Assembly (NCBI GenBank): GCA_017547655.1
Contig: JAFYPF010000015.1
Location: forward strand, 1-56,921
Source of the DNA: Clostridia bacterium
Lineage (GTDB): Bacteria > Bacillota > Clostridia > Oscillospirales > CAG-272
DNA length: 56,921 bases
Reading direction: 5' to 3'
Shown here: positions 1-9,050 of the stretch, one piece after another
Position numbering within the stretch: the stretch's first letter is position 1
Layout: every line of letters begins with the position of its first letter
Notes under the pieces: model-generated
The model's input: the letters and a program-made list of their open reading frames with translations, nothing else
Database searches by the model: none
What the model was told of the DNA's origin: nothing
Translations under genes and position numbers: made by a program

Positions 1-140
1 ACCTCCGTATATTTTGTGTGTAATGCGGTCGCCAAACCTTTACACTCATTATATCACGAAGGTTTTTTATTACATATACTAAAGTATTTTTTCGCCCCCA
101 GTAGAACTGGGGGTTGTTTTCCACGCCTAAAGGCACCAAC
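1..140 (-). mobile_element. Possible IS200/IS605-type left end, element mostly outside the window
   Basis: On the minus strand this stretch holds a GC hairpin (CCCCCAG at 95-101 pairing with CTGGGGG at 107-113), then an extended -10 TGATATAAT (-10 hexamer at 48-53) and a GGAGGT ribosome-binding site at 1-6, so a leftward gene should start just beyond the left edge. A small subterminal hairpin followed by a short promoter region and a transposase gene is the layout of IS200-type elements. A second tiny stem GCC-TAAA-GGC lies at 126-135. No transposase codons are visible, so the call is inference; an ordinary gene leader is the alternative. Confidence 0.35.
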
Positions 141-143
141 ACA

Positions 144-182
144 AGAGTACACACGGGTTTTGCCCATGTGTACTCTTTTTTT
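144..182 (+). terminator. Rho-independent terminator
   Basis: AGAGTACACA and TGTGTACTCT form a near-perfect stem around a CGGGTTTTGCCC core, followed by seven T on the plus strand. The T-run points to a rightward transcript. On the minus strand it could only weakly terminate the esterase gene that ends at 190. Confidence 0.7.
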
Positions 183-189
183 AAATTTA

Positions 190-1212
190 TTATAAGTTAT
201 TAAACAGAAACTCTATTCCATCATCTGTTTCATCATACTTATGACCTGTATCGGTAGCTTTAAAGACAAGCTTTGAGGGATTGTCTATATAATACTCTTT
301 CAGTCTCTCGTATTCGGACTGCGCCCCGTCAAGATTAAAATACAAATCATTCTTCCCCGCTTCAATATATAACGCTCTGGGAGATATAAGTGCTGTCATT
401 TCCGCATCAAGAAATTTCTTTGCCATATCACGATATACAAAATCAACCCTTGAGTATTTTACCCTATCGTTATATACACAAGAAGAGTAAACACTCTTTA
501 TTCTTTCATCAAGCACCGCCATTACAAGTGAGTAGTATCCGCCGTAAGACAGTCCCGTTATTCCTATTCTCTCGCTGTCAACATAATCGGATTTCGACAA
601 ATAATCCAAAGCTCCCATCATACACTCACATTCAAATGCGGTAAGACTTCCTCCAAGCATTTCAAATCTTGAATTTATCGTAAATCTCTCAAATTTGTCG
701 CCAAAACGTTTTCCGTCCCAAATAAGAAGCTGCGGAGCAAAAACTACAGCCCTTCTGTCAATAATACGTCTTGTTATGTGACTGTAATAGTTTTCTCCAT
801 ACATATCGGATATTAACTCGGGTGTACCATCTCCACCGTGTAATACGGTTATCAGCGATAACTTTTCTTTTGCATCAAACGGCACAAACAAAAGACCGCA
901 GAATTTTATATCTTTTTCAAACTCAAAAACAAGCCTGTAAATATACCCTTGCTCATCTATACCTACAAATATCTTCTGTACGTCGCATTTTTTCGAACGG
1001 TCAAACAGCGGCTTCCCTATAATCTTCTTGAAATCAGACACGTACTTTGCCCTATTTTCTTTTAGCTTTTTGGGCGTTATGTACTCCTTGCGTTCTTCGC
1101 CTACCTTCTTGGATTCAGAATAAGCGAGACGTAAAACAGATTTAAGATAATTCTGTCTGTAAGGTGCTGCCTTTTGTATTTCTTCCGTGTACAAATCTTT
1201 GTATTCTCTCAT
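190..1212 (-). CDS. Alpha/beta hydrolase (acetyl-xylan-esterase/dienelactone-hydrolase-like)
   Basis: A 340-aa serine hydrolase with no signal peptide, so probably cytoplasmic. The nucleophile elbow is G-L-S-Y-G-G with Ser222; the oxyanion-loop motif is LHGGDG at 124-129; the likely catalytic His is His324 (TGHKY) near the C-terminus. The order strand-HGG-GxSxG-His is that of the acetyl-xylan esterase/DLH superfamily. The first about 75 residues are charged and helical and belong to no domain I recognise. A GGAG ribosome-binding site lies five bases before the ATG. It is the last gene after udp and the PAP2 phosphatase, but a hairpin at 1233-1256 separates it from them. The ester substrate cannot be read from sequence; a sugar or xenobiotic ester is a guess. 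Confidence 0.75.
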   Translation of the reverse strand: MREYKDLYTEEIQKAAPYRQNYLKSVLRLAYSESKKVGEERKEYITPKKLKENRAKYVSDFKKIIGKPLFDRSKKCDVQKIFVGIDEQGYIYRLVFEFEKDIKFCGLLFVPFDAKEKLSLITVLHGGDGTPELISDMYGENYYSHITRRIIDRRAVVFAPQLLIWDGKRFGDKFERFTINSRFEMLGGSLTAFECECMMGALDYLSKSDYVDSERIGITGLSYGGYYSLVMAVLDERIKSVYSSCVYNDRVKYSRVDFVYRDMAKKFLDAEMTALISPRALYIEAGKNDLYFNLDGAQSEYERLKEYYIDNPSKLVFKATDTGHKYDETDDGIEFLFNNL

Positions 1213-1232
1213 TTTTTCTCCACTTAAAATTC

Positions 1233-1256
1233 AGCTCCCCATATTCAAGGGGAGCT
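1233..1256 (-). terminator. Intergenic hairpin, possible attenuating terminator
   Basis: AGCTCCCC (1233-1240) pairs with GGGGAGCT (1249-1256), eight base pairs with an eight-base loop, between the PAP2 gene and the esterase gene. The downstream tract on the minus strand is only GAATTTT, so termination is probably partial. Confidence 0.5.
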
Positions 1257-1262
1257 TTCGTG

Positions 1263-2183
1263 TTATTTGTTTTTTGAAGTAAATTTTTTTACAATAAACG
1301 GGAATATGCCCACCACCCAAAGAGTAACAAACATATATCTTATCATTCCGACTATCGCTGTATCTCCAAACACCATCTTGGGTATTTCTTTAAGTAATAA
1401 TGCAACGGCAATGCCTATTGCAACCTTTGCTATTTGCTGCCAAACCTTTTTAGTCTTAACACCAAAGTTTATCCACTTTCTTTCAATAAACCATCCCAAT
1501 GCAAACCCAAGTCCCGCACCGCCGGTCTTACAACAGTCAAGCGCATATTTAGGCTCTGTAATAATTCCTTTACTTTCAAGAACCAATGCATATACCATTA
1601 CTGCAAGAGATATGCCTGCAAGAATAAATGCAACAAGCAAATCGTATTTTTTGTTGTTTTCTATCTTCGAAAACACCTTCCCGAAAATTACTATACAAAG
1701 CAACGACAAAACCATAGAAACTATTACGTCACTCGAATAATGAACTCCAAGATAATTTCTTGAAAATCCAACTAAAAGAAACAGAACAACACAAACTACC
1801 TTTACCCAATTCTTTTTGAAATGGAACGCCAACGAGCCGAAAAGCGTTGTAGCACTCTGTGTATGACCACTCGGAAACGAAAAACCTGTCGCCTTTTCCA
1901 TAGCGTTTCCTACGGGAGTAAATCCGGGCACTCTTACCCATGGTCTCGGCACTCTAAACGTTATTTTCAACCCCTGAATCAACATTCCAGATGCAAAATA
2001 AGCAAAACCCATTTTGTAGCCGAAATTCTTGTTTATACACCAAAAAATAATACATATTGCACCAAGCGCAATAAGCTCAAATCCGAGTTCCGTTATAAGC
2101 TCAAAAAAAGCATCGAAAATCGGATTCCTTAAGCTCTCAAGCAAATGAAGATACTTCATTTCAAGTTCGTAAAAACCTTGCAT
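1263..2183 (-). CDS. PAP2-family membrane phosphatase
   Basis: A 306-aa polytopic membrane protein with the three PAP2 (lipid phosphatase/phosphotransferase) motifs in order: K-x6-RP at 73-81 (KITFRVPRP), PSGH at 104-107 and SR-x5-H-x3-D at 141-152. The conserved His residues in motifs two and three supply the nucleophile and general acid. About six further hydrophobic segments follow, so it is longer than minimal undecaprenyl-pyrophosphate phosphatases. It starts two bases after udp, with an AAGGAG site overlapping the udp stop, so the two are co-transcribed. Likely substrates are undecaprenyl pyrophosphate or phosphatidate-type lipids; the sequence does not decide. Confidence 0.88.
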   Translation of the reverse strand: MQGFYELEMKYLHLLESLRNPIFDAFFELITELGFELIALGAICIIFWCINKNFGYKMGFAYFASGMLIQGLKITFRVPRPWVRVPGFTPVGNAMEKATGFSFPSGHTQSATTLFGSLAFHFKKNWVKVVCVVLFLLVGFSRNYLGVHYSSDVIVSMVLSLLCIVIFGKVFSKIENNKKYDLLVAFILAGISLAVMVYALVLESKGIITEPKYALDCCKTGGAGLGFALGWFIERKWINFGVKTKKVWQQIAKVAIGIAVALLLKEIPKMVFGDTAIVGMIRYMFVTLWVVGIFPFIVKKFTSKNK

Positions 2184-2185
2184 TT

Positions 2186-2935
2186 TTATTCTCCTTTGAT
2201 AATTGATTTTATCGCTTCAACAGCTGTTTTTATTGCATTTTCAGTATCGTGGCAATTCTCTTCAACAAAGCCCTTCGCTGTTCTTTCTTGGTTCCAAACC
2301 ACACTAAAAACAGAGCCGCATTTCACCCCTAAAGAGGCAGCCGTTACAAAAAGTGCCGCCGACTCCATTTCACTCGCAAGGACACCTAACTTTTTCCACG
2401 CTTCCCACTTGTTCAAAAGCTCATACGATACAGGACTTTTTTCCGGAGAATGTTGACCGTAAAAAGAATCCTTGCACTGAACTACACCGATATGATAATT
2501 AAGTCCGAGTTTTTTTGCCCCACTTACCAATGCAGTTGTAATATCAAAATCAGCCGTAGCGGGATATTCAATCGGCGCATATTCGCGACTTGTGCCTTCA
2601 TTTCTAACCGCACCTGACGCAATAACAATATCACCCGATTTTACTTTAAGATTTATTCCTCCGCAAGTACCTACACGTATAAAAGTGTCAACCCCTATTG
2701 CCACCAACTCTTCCATAGCAATAGCCGCAGATGGACCGCCAATACCGGTCGATGTAACAGAAACTTTTTTTCCGCACAATTCCCCCGTATAAGTGACATA
2801 TTCTCTGTTTTGAGCAATCTTTAGCGGATTGTCAAAATACTTTGCAATCTTTTCACATCTGCCCGGATCTCCCGGAAGAATACATATATTTCCAACGTCG
2901 CCTTTTTCGCATGCTATATGGTATTGCTTTGCCAA
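2186..2935 (-). CDS. udp: Uridine phosphorylase-like nucleoside phosphorylase
   Basis: A 249-aa member of the NP-I nucleoside phosphorylase family, cleaving uridine with phosphate to uracil and ribose-1-phosphate in pyrimidine salvage. Family signatures are LPGDPGR near residue 21 (phosphate loop), [10 protein letters not shown] near 61, RVGTCGG near 89 and SEMESAALF near 187, where the EMES segment contacts the ribose. Length is normal. The start is TTG at 2935: GGAGG lies seven bases upstream and no ATG fits. A SigA promoter lies at 2969-2996. First gene of a two- or three-gene unit with the PAP2 phosphatase. Confidence 0.9.
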   Translation of the reverse strand: MAKQYHIACEKGDVGNICILPGDPGRCEKIAKYFDNPLKIAQNREYVTYTGELCGKKVSVTSTGIGGPSAAIAMEELVAIGVDTFIRVGTCGGINLKVKSGDIVIASGAVRNEGTSREYAPIEYPATADFDITTALVSGAKKLGLNYHIGVVQCKDSFYGQHSPEKSPVSYELLNKWEAWKKLGVLASEMESAALFVTAASLGVKCGSVFSVVWNQERTAKGFVEENCHDTENAIKTAVEAIKSIIKGE

Positions 2936-2968
2936 AACCGCACCTCCTTATTACAATAGCATATAATA

Positions 2969-2996
2969 ATTATACTCTGTTTACTTAAATTGTAAA
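2969..2996 (-). promoter_or_regulatory. SigA-type promoter of udp
   Basis: Read leftward: TTTACA (2996-2991), 16-base spacer, TATAAT (2974-2969). It places transcription about 25 bases before the TTG start of udp. Confidence 0.75.
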
Positions 2997-3169
2997 GGGG
3001 CAATTCGGGAATTAACAATATTTACTGATGCGTATTGTTTAATTTCTTAATAATTTTAAGGTAATATGTATTACGTTATTCCCTACATTAACCGCTCTGC
3101 AAATACTGACTATGCAATTTTACATATATGCTTTCACTGAAAATATTGCACTATTTTTTTACTAATCCA

Positions 3170-3198
3170 TTGAAAAATAAATATAAGTATGGTACAAT
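3170..3198 (+). promoter_or_regulatory. SigA-type promoter with extended -10, upstream of the lipoprotein gene
   Basis: TTGAAA (3170-3175), 17-base spacer ending in TGG, TACAAT (3193-3198). It lies about 208 bases before the lipoprotein start, leaving a leader of about 200 bases. That leader is AT-rich and has one small stem (GCCGA 3355-3359 with TCGGC 3369-3373). The rest of the 2997-3406 gap shows nothing recognisable. Confidence 0.55.
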
Positions 3199-3406
3199 AT
3201 TGTAAATCAACTAAAAGTATAATATGTTATTTTTAGAATAAAAAAATTCATTCGATAATACAAAAATATATAGAAATACAATGCGGTATGTTGACCACAA
3301 GTATCCCTATAAAAGGATTTACTAGGTAATTTTTCGCTTCAACAAACGGACATCGCCGATTTTTTTATTCGGCAATGTTATTGGGTATTTCTCACGAGGT
3401 AATCTT

Positions 3407-4588
3407 ATGAAAAAAGTGTGTTTGATATTTACTTTGATAATTTTATGTTTATGTCTTGCTTCTTGCGAAAACCTACCATTTGTAGATTCTTCAAAAAGCA
3501 ACGCAAACAAAACCGGAGATACTGCCTTTGATAACGTAACTCCGGACCCTGAACTCAAATACCCCGATGATCCGAGAAAATTTGTAGTTAAATACATACT
3601 TGATATGGCATTGACACCTTGGACACCCGCAGAAACATTTCAAATGTACGGCAAATACCAAGCTTGGAGCTACAATTTAACATACGAAAAAGGCGTGAGA
3701 TATTTCGGCCCTCCATTTCTTACCAACTCTCGCGGCACACTGCAAGAGTTTCAGTACAATATTGAAGACGGAGTTTATATCGGAGGAACAACAGCATCAA
3801 GCTGTATAGGTTCAGCTTGTTATGATGCCGTATATGTTTCGTTAATTCAAGTTTGTCCGTCTATATCCTTTGAAAGTACTGAAGATATGCTCCCCGGAAA
3901 CGAAACCGGACTCCTCGCCGTAGGCGACTGGGATATAACAATCAGTAAACACGACACAAAAAATATTATTAACGAGTACACAATCGCTGAAATGTCTCAA
4001 TTCTATGCTCAACTAAAACCGGGTGATATAGTTCTTAAACACATTGTTGCGCAAGATGCGGGACATACAAGAATCGTTAGTGGAGGTCCTGTTATTTATT
4101 ATAACAACGACGGTACTCTCAATTACAAAAAAAGTTATATAACCACTATCGAACAAACTAACGCATGGGATAAACAAGTTTCTCATCATACAAATTGGTA
4201 CGTTGATCATTCGTATACGTTCGAAAACCTATACAAGAACAACTTCGTTCCCCTTACGGCTGAAGACTATACTAAAGACGTTAGCCGTGCTGCAATAACA
4301 CCTACAAATATAATAAATGCAAATGAAATTGTAAACGCAAAAAAACTAAAAGGTGAGCTTAAATCAAATCACTATATGACTCAAATCAAGGTTTCCATTA
4401 CCGATGAAGAGGATAACGTTGTTTACGAAAGATCTATTTTCCCAAACACAAAATACTATAATCTTTACGATTTCAGCTATCGTCCCGACCTCGACAATTA
4501 TACAAGCGGAGCCTATAACTTTAAAATCGAAGCCTCGGTTGCGTTTGGAACAAAAGTAATTGCAGACTACAACTTTGTTTTAAAATAA
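3407..4588 (+). CDS. Putative lipoprotein with an NlpC/P60-like cysteine domain
   Basis: A 393-aa protein with a lipoprotein signal peptide: basic MKK, hydrophobic core and lipobox L-A-S-C with lipidated Cys20, so anchored on the outer membrane face. The middle carries a possible papain-like pair: Cys138 (GSACYDAV) preceding His220 (DAGHTRIVSG), with PGDIV at 205-209 before the His, an arrangement typical of NlpC/P60 and CHAP amidases. Residues from about 300 look like a beta-sandwich (Ig-like) domain. The start has GAGGT eight bases upstream. Cell-wall peptide hydrolase activity is inference; overall the protein matches no family I can name. Confidence 0.6.
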   Translation: MKKVCLIFTLIILCLCLASCENLPFVDSSKSNANKTGDTAFDNVTPDPELKYPDDPRKFVVKYILDMALTPWTPAETFQMYGKYQAWSYNLTYEKGVRYFGPPFLTNSRGTLQEFQYNIEDGVYIGGTTASSCIGSACYDAVYVSLIQVCPSISFESTEDMLPGNETGLLAVGDWDITISKHDTKNIINEYTIAEMSQFYAQLKPGDIVLKHIVAQDAGHTRIVSGGPVIYYNNDGTLNYKKSYITTIEQTNAWDKQVSHHTNWYVDHSYTFENLYKNNFVPLTAEDYTKDVSRAAITPTNIINANEIVNAKKLKGELKSNHYMTQIKVSITDEEDNVVYERSIFPNTKYYNLYDFSYRPDLDNYTSGAYNFKIEASVAFGTKVIADYNFVLK

Positions 4589-4595
4589 TAATCTA

Positions 4596-4625
4596 AGCTG
4601 TGTGTTTTATCCACACAGCTTTTTT
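4596..4625 (+). terminator. Rho-independent terminator of the lipoprotein gene
   Basis: AGCTGTGTG (4596-4604) pairs with CACACAGCT (4612-4620), followed by five T. It sits eight bases after the stop codon. Confidence 0.88.
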
Positions 4626-4774
4626 GATATCAAATTTCTAAATAAAACAGGTTAAACTAATACCAAAAGTAATTTAATTACAAATAGTCTATATTTTTTT
4701 GACAATCCAATTAGTATAATCATCAATAAATACGAAAAATAATAATATTACAAAAATGAAAGGATACTATATAT

Positions 4775-4963
4775 ATGCTACAAAAAAAGTCAAAAACACA
4801 AAACAGCACAGCGCATCTTGAATACGCTGTTTATAAAACTCCCCCCGAATCCGCAACCGACTTCACAGGATACAATCCTTACTTTTCGGATTCTGATGAA
4901 AAAGCTGAAAACCTCTCTGATTTGATGAACGTTCCAACTTCACCTCCCTATTCAAAAAAATAA
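4775..4963 (+). CDS. Small hypothetical protein, 62 aa
   Basis: A short ORF with a plausible GAAAGGA site about ten bases before its ATG, set between a terminator and a strong promoter. The product is hydrophilic, with no membrane segment, and ends in a proline- and serine-containing tail (PTSPPYSKK). No family is recognised. The upstream TTGACA (4699) and TATAAT (4715) are only ten bases apart, so they do not form a normal promoter. It could be a real small gene or a chance ORF. Confidence 0.35.
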   Translation: MLQKKSKTQNSTAHLEYAVYKTPPESATDFTGYNPYFSDSDEKAENLSDLMNVPTSPPYSKK

Positions 4964-4986
4964 AAACAATTCGGCATTTCTTTTTA

Positions 4987-5015
4987 TTGACATATAAACT
5001 TAAAAATGGTATCAT
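4987..5015 (+). promoter_or_regulatory. SigA-type promoter of the DUF2079 gene
   Basis: Perfect TTGACA (4987-4992), 17-base spacer, TATCAT (5010-5015). It is 36 bases before the ATG of the downstream gene. Confidence 0.85.
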
Positions 5016-5050
5016 ATTGCATATAATATATAACTTTAAGGAAATAGAAT

Positions 5051-6814
5051 ATGCTTGGATTTTTTAAATCAGGGTTGGGTGCTTTAACCTATAAAAACGT
5101 TATTTCAAAAATAATACTTTCGATTATCACAATATCATTTTTTACTACAGCCGCTTCGTCTTATAAATTCAATACAGCCGAATACTTCAACAGCATATCG
5201 TTTGGCGGATATTTCTTTTCCGCCTTGCTGCTATTTGCTCTACTTATATTCTTGTTGCCCGAAAAGCTTAACGGGTACACAATGATTTTTATTTCTACAG
5301 CGCTTTTTTATATCACAAACAGCCAAGAAAAAAACATTTATTTCGCACTTGTATCTTCGTTGGTTGTTGGCGGTATGGTCTTTTATTTTGCAAACCAACT
5401 AAAGTTTCCTAAACTAAACAAAAAGATTATTATAACCCTTTGTATTGTTTTAGGAGCACTTTTCACTCTCTTCGTCGGGGGCATAACAATAATTAAATTT
5501 TTAAACCACCGTACCCCAAATTTTGATTTCGGCATATTCTCTCAAATGTACCACTATCTCTCCAAAACATTTATTCCGTACACAACCTGTGAAAGAGATA
5601 TGCTTTTGTCCCATTTTGCCGTACATTTTTCGCCAATACTTTATCTCGGGCTTCCGTTCTATTGGGTTTTCCCTCATCCCTCCACAATTCTTGCGCTTCA
5701 AGCCTTTGTAGTTGCTCTTGGTATATTGCCTATATACAAATTAGCAAAACACTTCAATCTATCAAACAATAAAACACTTGCAGTAATTATAATATACGTT
5801 CTGCACCCAACGGTAATAGCTAATAATTTTTACTATTTCCACGAAAATTGCTTTTTGACAGTTCTCCTGTTATTCACATTTTATTTTGCGGAAAAAGGAA
5901 AATCAATTCCTACTTATATATTTGCCCTCCTTACTATGATGGTTAAGGAAGATGCTCCCATATATGTCCTTTTCTTTGGACTTTACTTGCTTTTCTCAAA
6001 CAAAAGCAAACTAAAAGGCACTGTACTCTGCTCTATTTCGGTAATATATTTTGCTGTTGTAACAAAGCTTATGTCTGTATTTGGTCAAGGTATTATGACC
6101 TACAGATATGAGAATTTTATTTTTGAGCAAGATGGTTCAATTTATAGCGTTGTAATAAATATCATAAAAAACCCCGCATACCTTTTTGAACAGCTTTTAA
6201 AAATTGAAAAGCTTGAATTTCTTGTACTTATGCTTGTTCCTATGGCGTTACTCCCGTTCGCCATAAAAAAGCCCTCTCGTCTTATACTGATACTTCCAAT
6301 GGTTTTAATCAATCTTATGACAGAATATAAATATCAGTACGACATAGGCTTTCAATATACCTATGCTACAGTCGCTTTTCTTTTCTACGCAACTATAATT
6401 AACCTAAATGAGCTTGACAAAAGGTTTGCAAAACGCCTTCTGATATGCGCTGTTTGTTCTTCTTTGATATTCTTTGCTTCCGTTAATCTCCAAAAAACTG
6501 ACGCCATAAAAACATACGAAAACGAAAAATACATAGTCGAAACCATAAACAAAGCTCTTGACACTATCCCTATGGATAGAAGTATTAAATCATCGACATT
6601 CTTTATTCCTGCGCTTTGGAACAGAGATCTTGTATACCAATACGATTACTCCGATGAAGAAACAGACTACGTTGTATTTGACTTGCGTTGGGATACAGAA
6701 TACTACGACAATTTCAAAGAACAAAACAGCGACAAATACAAAGAAGTGCTATACCAAAAATATACAATAGCAATTTTTGAAGCAAAACAGACGAAAGATG
6801 GGCTGTCTCATTAG
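5051..6814 (+). CDS. DUF2079 polytopic membrane protein
   Basis: A 587-aa integral membrane protein with about a dozen hydrophobic segments. Diagnostic DUF2079 pieces are present: the loop NFDFGIFSQ near residue 158, HFAVHFSPIL near 189, YYFHENCF near 257 and the KEDAP motif near 298. The fold resembles GT-C glycosyltransferases, which use an acidic extracellular loop and lipid-linked sugars, but no activity is established for the family. AAGGA lies eight bases before the ATG, and the gene has its own consensus promoter. It is convergent with the DUF1287 gene; only 31 bases, without a clear terminator, separate the two stops. Confidence 0.85.
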   Translation: MLGFFKSGLGALTYKNVISKIILSIITISFFTTAASSYKFNTAEYFNSISFGGYFFSALLLFALLIFLLPEKLNGYTMIFISTALFYITNSQEKNIYFALVSSLVVGGMVFYFANQLKFPKLNKKIIITLCIVLGALFTLFVGGITIIKFLNHRTPNFDFGIFSQMYHYLSKTFIPYTTCERDMLLSHFAVHFSPILYLGLPFYWVFPHPSTILALQAFVVALGILPIYKLAKHFNLSNNKTLAVIIIYVLHPTVIANNFYYFHENCFLTVLLLFTFYFAEKGKSIPTYIFALLTMMVKEDAPIYVLFFGLYLLFSNKSKLKGTVLCSISVIYFAVVTKLMSVFGQGIMTYRYENFIFEQDGSIYSVVINIIKNPAYLFEQLLKIEKLEFLVLMLVPMALLPFAIKKPSRLILILPMVLINLMTEYKYQYDIGFQYTYATVAFLFYATIINLNELDKRFAKRLLICAVCSSLIFFASVNLQKTDAIKTYENEKYIVETINKALDTIPMDRSIKSSTFFIPALWNRDLVYQYDYSDEETDYVVFDLRWDTEYYDNFKEQNSDKYKEVLYQKYTIAIFEAKQTKDGLSH

Positions 6815-6845
6815 CAAAAAAATTGATTTTGATACCCCTTTATTA

Positions 6846-7523
6846 TTACTTCCAACAAACTATAACATCCTTACTTATTTTTGATGCATCAAAACGGTAG
6901 TGCCCCGTAACTTCCGATTTTCTCAAAAAATCTTCCTCACGATTGGGTTGTCCTCCGTTATGTATTATGTAAGGTTGTCCCTTTCTGTTTCGCTTATCTG
7001 ACACAATTCCTATATGTTTATCATCTCCGAAAATTACAATATCTCCCGGTTGCCATTCAGCTATATCGTTAATATCAAGTGTTAATGGTATTGCATACTC
7101 TTCAAAAAACACACGCAGATTTTTAACTCTGCGAAAATCAATGTTTTTGTCGGGCTTTTCAATATTCGTATAAGCCTCTAATCTTTTTTCAACGTCTCTG
7201 TCTATCATATCCTTAAGACTGTATCCTGCATTTTTAAACGCTCTCCATACAACATCTGTACATACACCTATATTATCGGGCGGATAACCTCCCGCCTGAT
7301 ATACACCGTCATATTTTGGGTGGTTCTTCGCATCAAGCCTTGCGCCAAGCATAATATCATAATAATCATCTATTCCGTTATTATTGTAATCAACATCGCT
7401 TTTTACCGTTTCTATGTCAAAATACTCGGCAGTATAAGTTTTTTTCGGCAAAAGATTATAATACCACATAACAAAAATAATAAATGCTGTAATAATCACA
7501 ATAAAAAATATTCTCTTTTTCAC
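6846..7523 (-). CDS. DUF1287 family protein with an N-terminal membrane anchor
   Basis: The DUF1287 family belongs to the NlpC/P60-like cysteine peptidase fold. The chosen start is GTG at 7523, eight bases after GAGG. The protein opens with basic residues and one transmembrane segment, so the domain faces outward. Signature motifs are YQAGGYPP, GVCTDVVWRAF (likely nucleophile Cys) and DKHIGIVSD (likely His), then HNGG. Just after the membrane segment comes an Asp/Asn-rich loop (DVDYNNNGIDD) resembling a calcium-binding loop. A role in cell-wall peptide cleavage is inferred from the fold. Confidence 0.82.
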   Translation of the reverse strand: MKKRIFFIVIITAFIIFVMWYYNLLPKKTYTAEYFDIETVKSDVDYNNNGIDDYYDIMLGARLDAKNHPKYDGVYQAGGYPPDNIGVCTDVVWRAFKNAGYSLKDMIDRDVEKRLEAYTNIEKPDKNIDFRRVKNLRVFFEEYAIPLTLDINDIAEWQPGDIVIFGDDKHIGIVSDKRNRKGQPYIIHNGGQPNREEDFLRKSEVTGHYRFDASKISKDVIVCWK

Positions 7524-7615
7524 ACATAACACCTCAAGGCATAAACATTATTCACTTTATAACATTGTACCACTTTTTATCATCAACATCAATACTTTTA
7601 ATTCAATATTATTTA

Positions 7616-7650
7616 CAAAAAAATGATGGCTGTATTGCCATCATTTTTTT
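7616..7650 (-). terminator. Bidirectional terminator after murA
   Basis: AAATGATGGC (7621-7630) pairs with GCCATCATTT (7637-7646), with A-runs and T-runs on both sides. On the minus strand a seven-T tract follows. The 3' arm abuts the murA stop codon. Confidence 0.88.
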
Positions 7651-8941
7651 ATAATGCTTTTTCGTAAGTTGCAGGATCGGGAATCACAATCTTTTTTATA
7701 TTAGCTCCTACTCTGCGAAGCTTATCAACCAAGTTGTCATATCCACGCTCAATGTGGTATATATCCTCAATTTCAGTTCTTCCGTTCGCAATAAGTCCCG
7801 CAAGTACTACTGCTGCGCCTGCTCTCAAGTCAACAGCACGAAGATTTGCCGCAGACAAAGGCTGACCGCCTTCAATAATTGCGGTTCTGTCATCAACCTT
7901 TATACATGCACCCATTCTGCGAAGCTCGTCAACGTATCTGAATCTGTTTGAGAAAATCCCTTCGTTAAGTAAACTTACGCCATGCGCCTGACACATCAAT
8001 ACACACATCTGAGGTCCCATATCGGTAGGAAATCCGGGATAAGGCAACGTCTTAAGATTAATTCTCGAAAGGTTGTCTGTGTTACGGTAAACGGTTACGT
8101 AATCGTCTCCCTCTTCAACCGTAATTCCCATCTCTTCCATCTTTGCGGAAATAGATTCAAGGTGCTTCGGTATTACGTTTCTTACGCAAAGCTTACCGCC
8201 CGTTACTGCTGCTGCTATCATATAAGTTCCCGCTTCAATCATATCGGGAATAATAGCGTAAGTACAACCCTTGAGTTTTTCAACACCTGTAATCTTTATC
8301 GTATCAGTACCTGCACCCGATATTCTCGCTCCGCAAGTATTCAAAAAGTTTGCAAGGTCAACTATATGAGGTTCACGTGCAGCGTTTTCAATTACCGTCA
8401 CGCCTTTTGCTCTCGATGCCGCAATCATAACGTTCATCGTTCCGCCAACAGTTACTGCGTCAAAATATATGTTGCTTCCCTTAAGCGGTTGTGAAGCAAC
8501 CGCCTCTATATGTCCGCTTTCTATAGATACGTCCGCACCAAGCGCTTCAAAACCTTTTATATGCTGGTCAATAGGTCTTACACCAAGGTCACATCCACCC
8601 GGAAGTCCGACTTTACCTCTTCCGAAGCGTCCGAGCTCTGCACCAACTATATAATACGAACCTCTCATCTTTCTGACAAGCTCGTACGGCGCACTACCCT
8701 GAACAACACCTCTCGTGTCTATCTCAACAGTCGTCTTGTTAATCAAGCGTACGCTTCCGCCCATGCTTTGAATAATCTCAAACGCAAGCTTTACGTCACT
8801 AACGTTCGGTATATTTTCAATTACACATTTATCATCAATTACAATACTCGCAAGTATAATAGGAAGGGCTGCATTCTTCATACCGCTTACTTCTATGTCA
8901 CCAAAAAGCGGCTTCCCTCCGTGTATTACTAATTTTTCCAT
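7649..8941 (-). CDS. murA: UDP-N-acetylglucosamine 1-carboxyvinyltransferase
   Basis: First committed step of peptidoglycan synthesis: enolpyruvyl transfer from PEP to UDP-GlcNAc in the cytoplasm. The start is the ATG at 8941, with GGAGAT just upstream; this gives 430 aa and places Lys22 (SGMKNAALP) at the family's expected position. The active-site Cys, target of fosfomycin, is Cys117 in GLPGGCDLGVRP. EPSP-synthase-like repeats run to the C-terminus. Single gene with its own promoter (extended -10 at 9051-9059) and terminator. Confidence 0.97.
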   Translation of the reverse strand: MEKLVIHGGKPLFGDIEVSGMKNAALPIILASIVIDDKCVIENIPNVSDVKLAFEIIQSMGGSVRLINKTTVEIDTRGVVQGSAPYELVRKMRGSYYIVGAELGRFGRGKVGLPGGCDLGVRPIDQHIKGFEALGADVSIESGHIEAVASQPLKGSNIYFDAVTVGGTMNVMIAASRAKGVTVIENAAREPHIVDLANFLNTCGARISGAGTDTIKITGVEKLKGCTYAIIPDMIEAGTYMIAAAVTGGKLCVRNVIPKHLESISAKMEEMGITVEEGDDYVTVYRNTDNLSRINLKTLPYPGFPTDMGPQMCVLMCQAHGVSLLNEGIFSNRFRYVDELRRMGACIKVDDRTAIIEGGQPLSAANLRAVDLRAGAAVVLAGLIANGRTEIEDIYHIERGYDNLVDKLRRVGANIKKIVIPDPATYEKAL

Positions 8942-9050
8942 TTTATCTCCGTTCTGTTGCATAAAACCTACAGCAACACTATGTACCGTCTTTTATTATG
9001 AGCAAACAAGATAATATACTTTCGTGCTCTACGCACACTTTAACTACATT

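Noticed and set aside
1267-1740. 157-codon plus-strand ORF
   Set aside because: Antisense to the PAP2 phosphatase gene, which has all three catalytic motifs.
4699-4720. TTGACA followed by TATAAT before the 62-codon ORF
   Set aside because: The two hexamers are only ten bases apart, too close for a SigA promoter.
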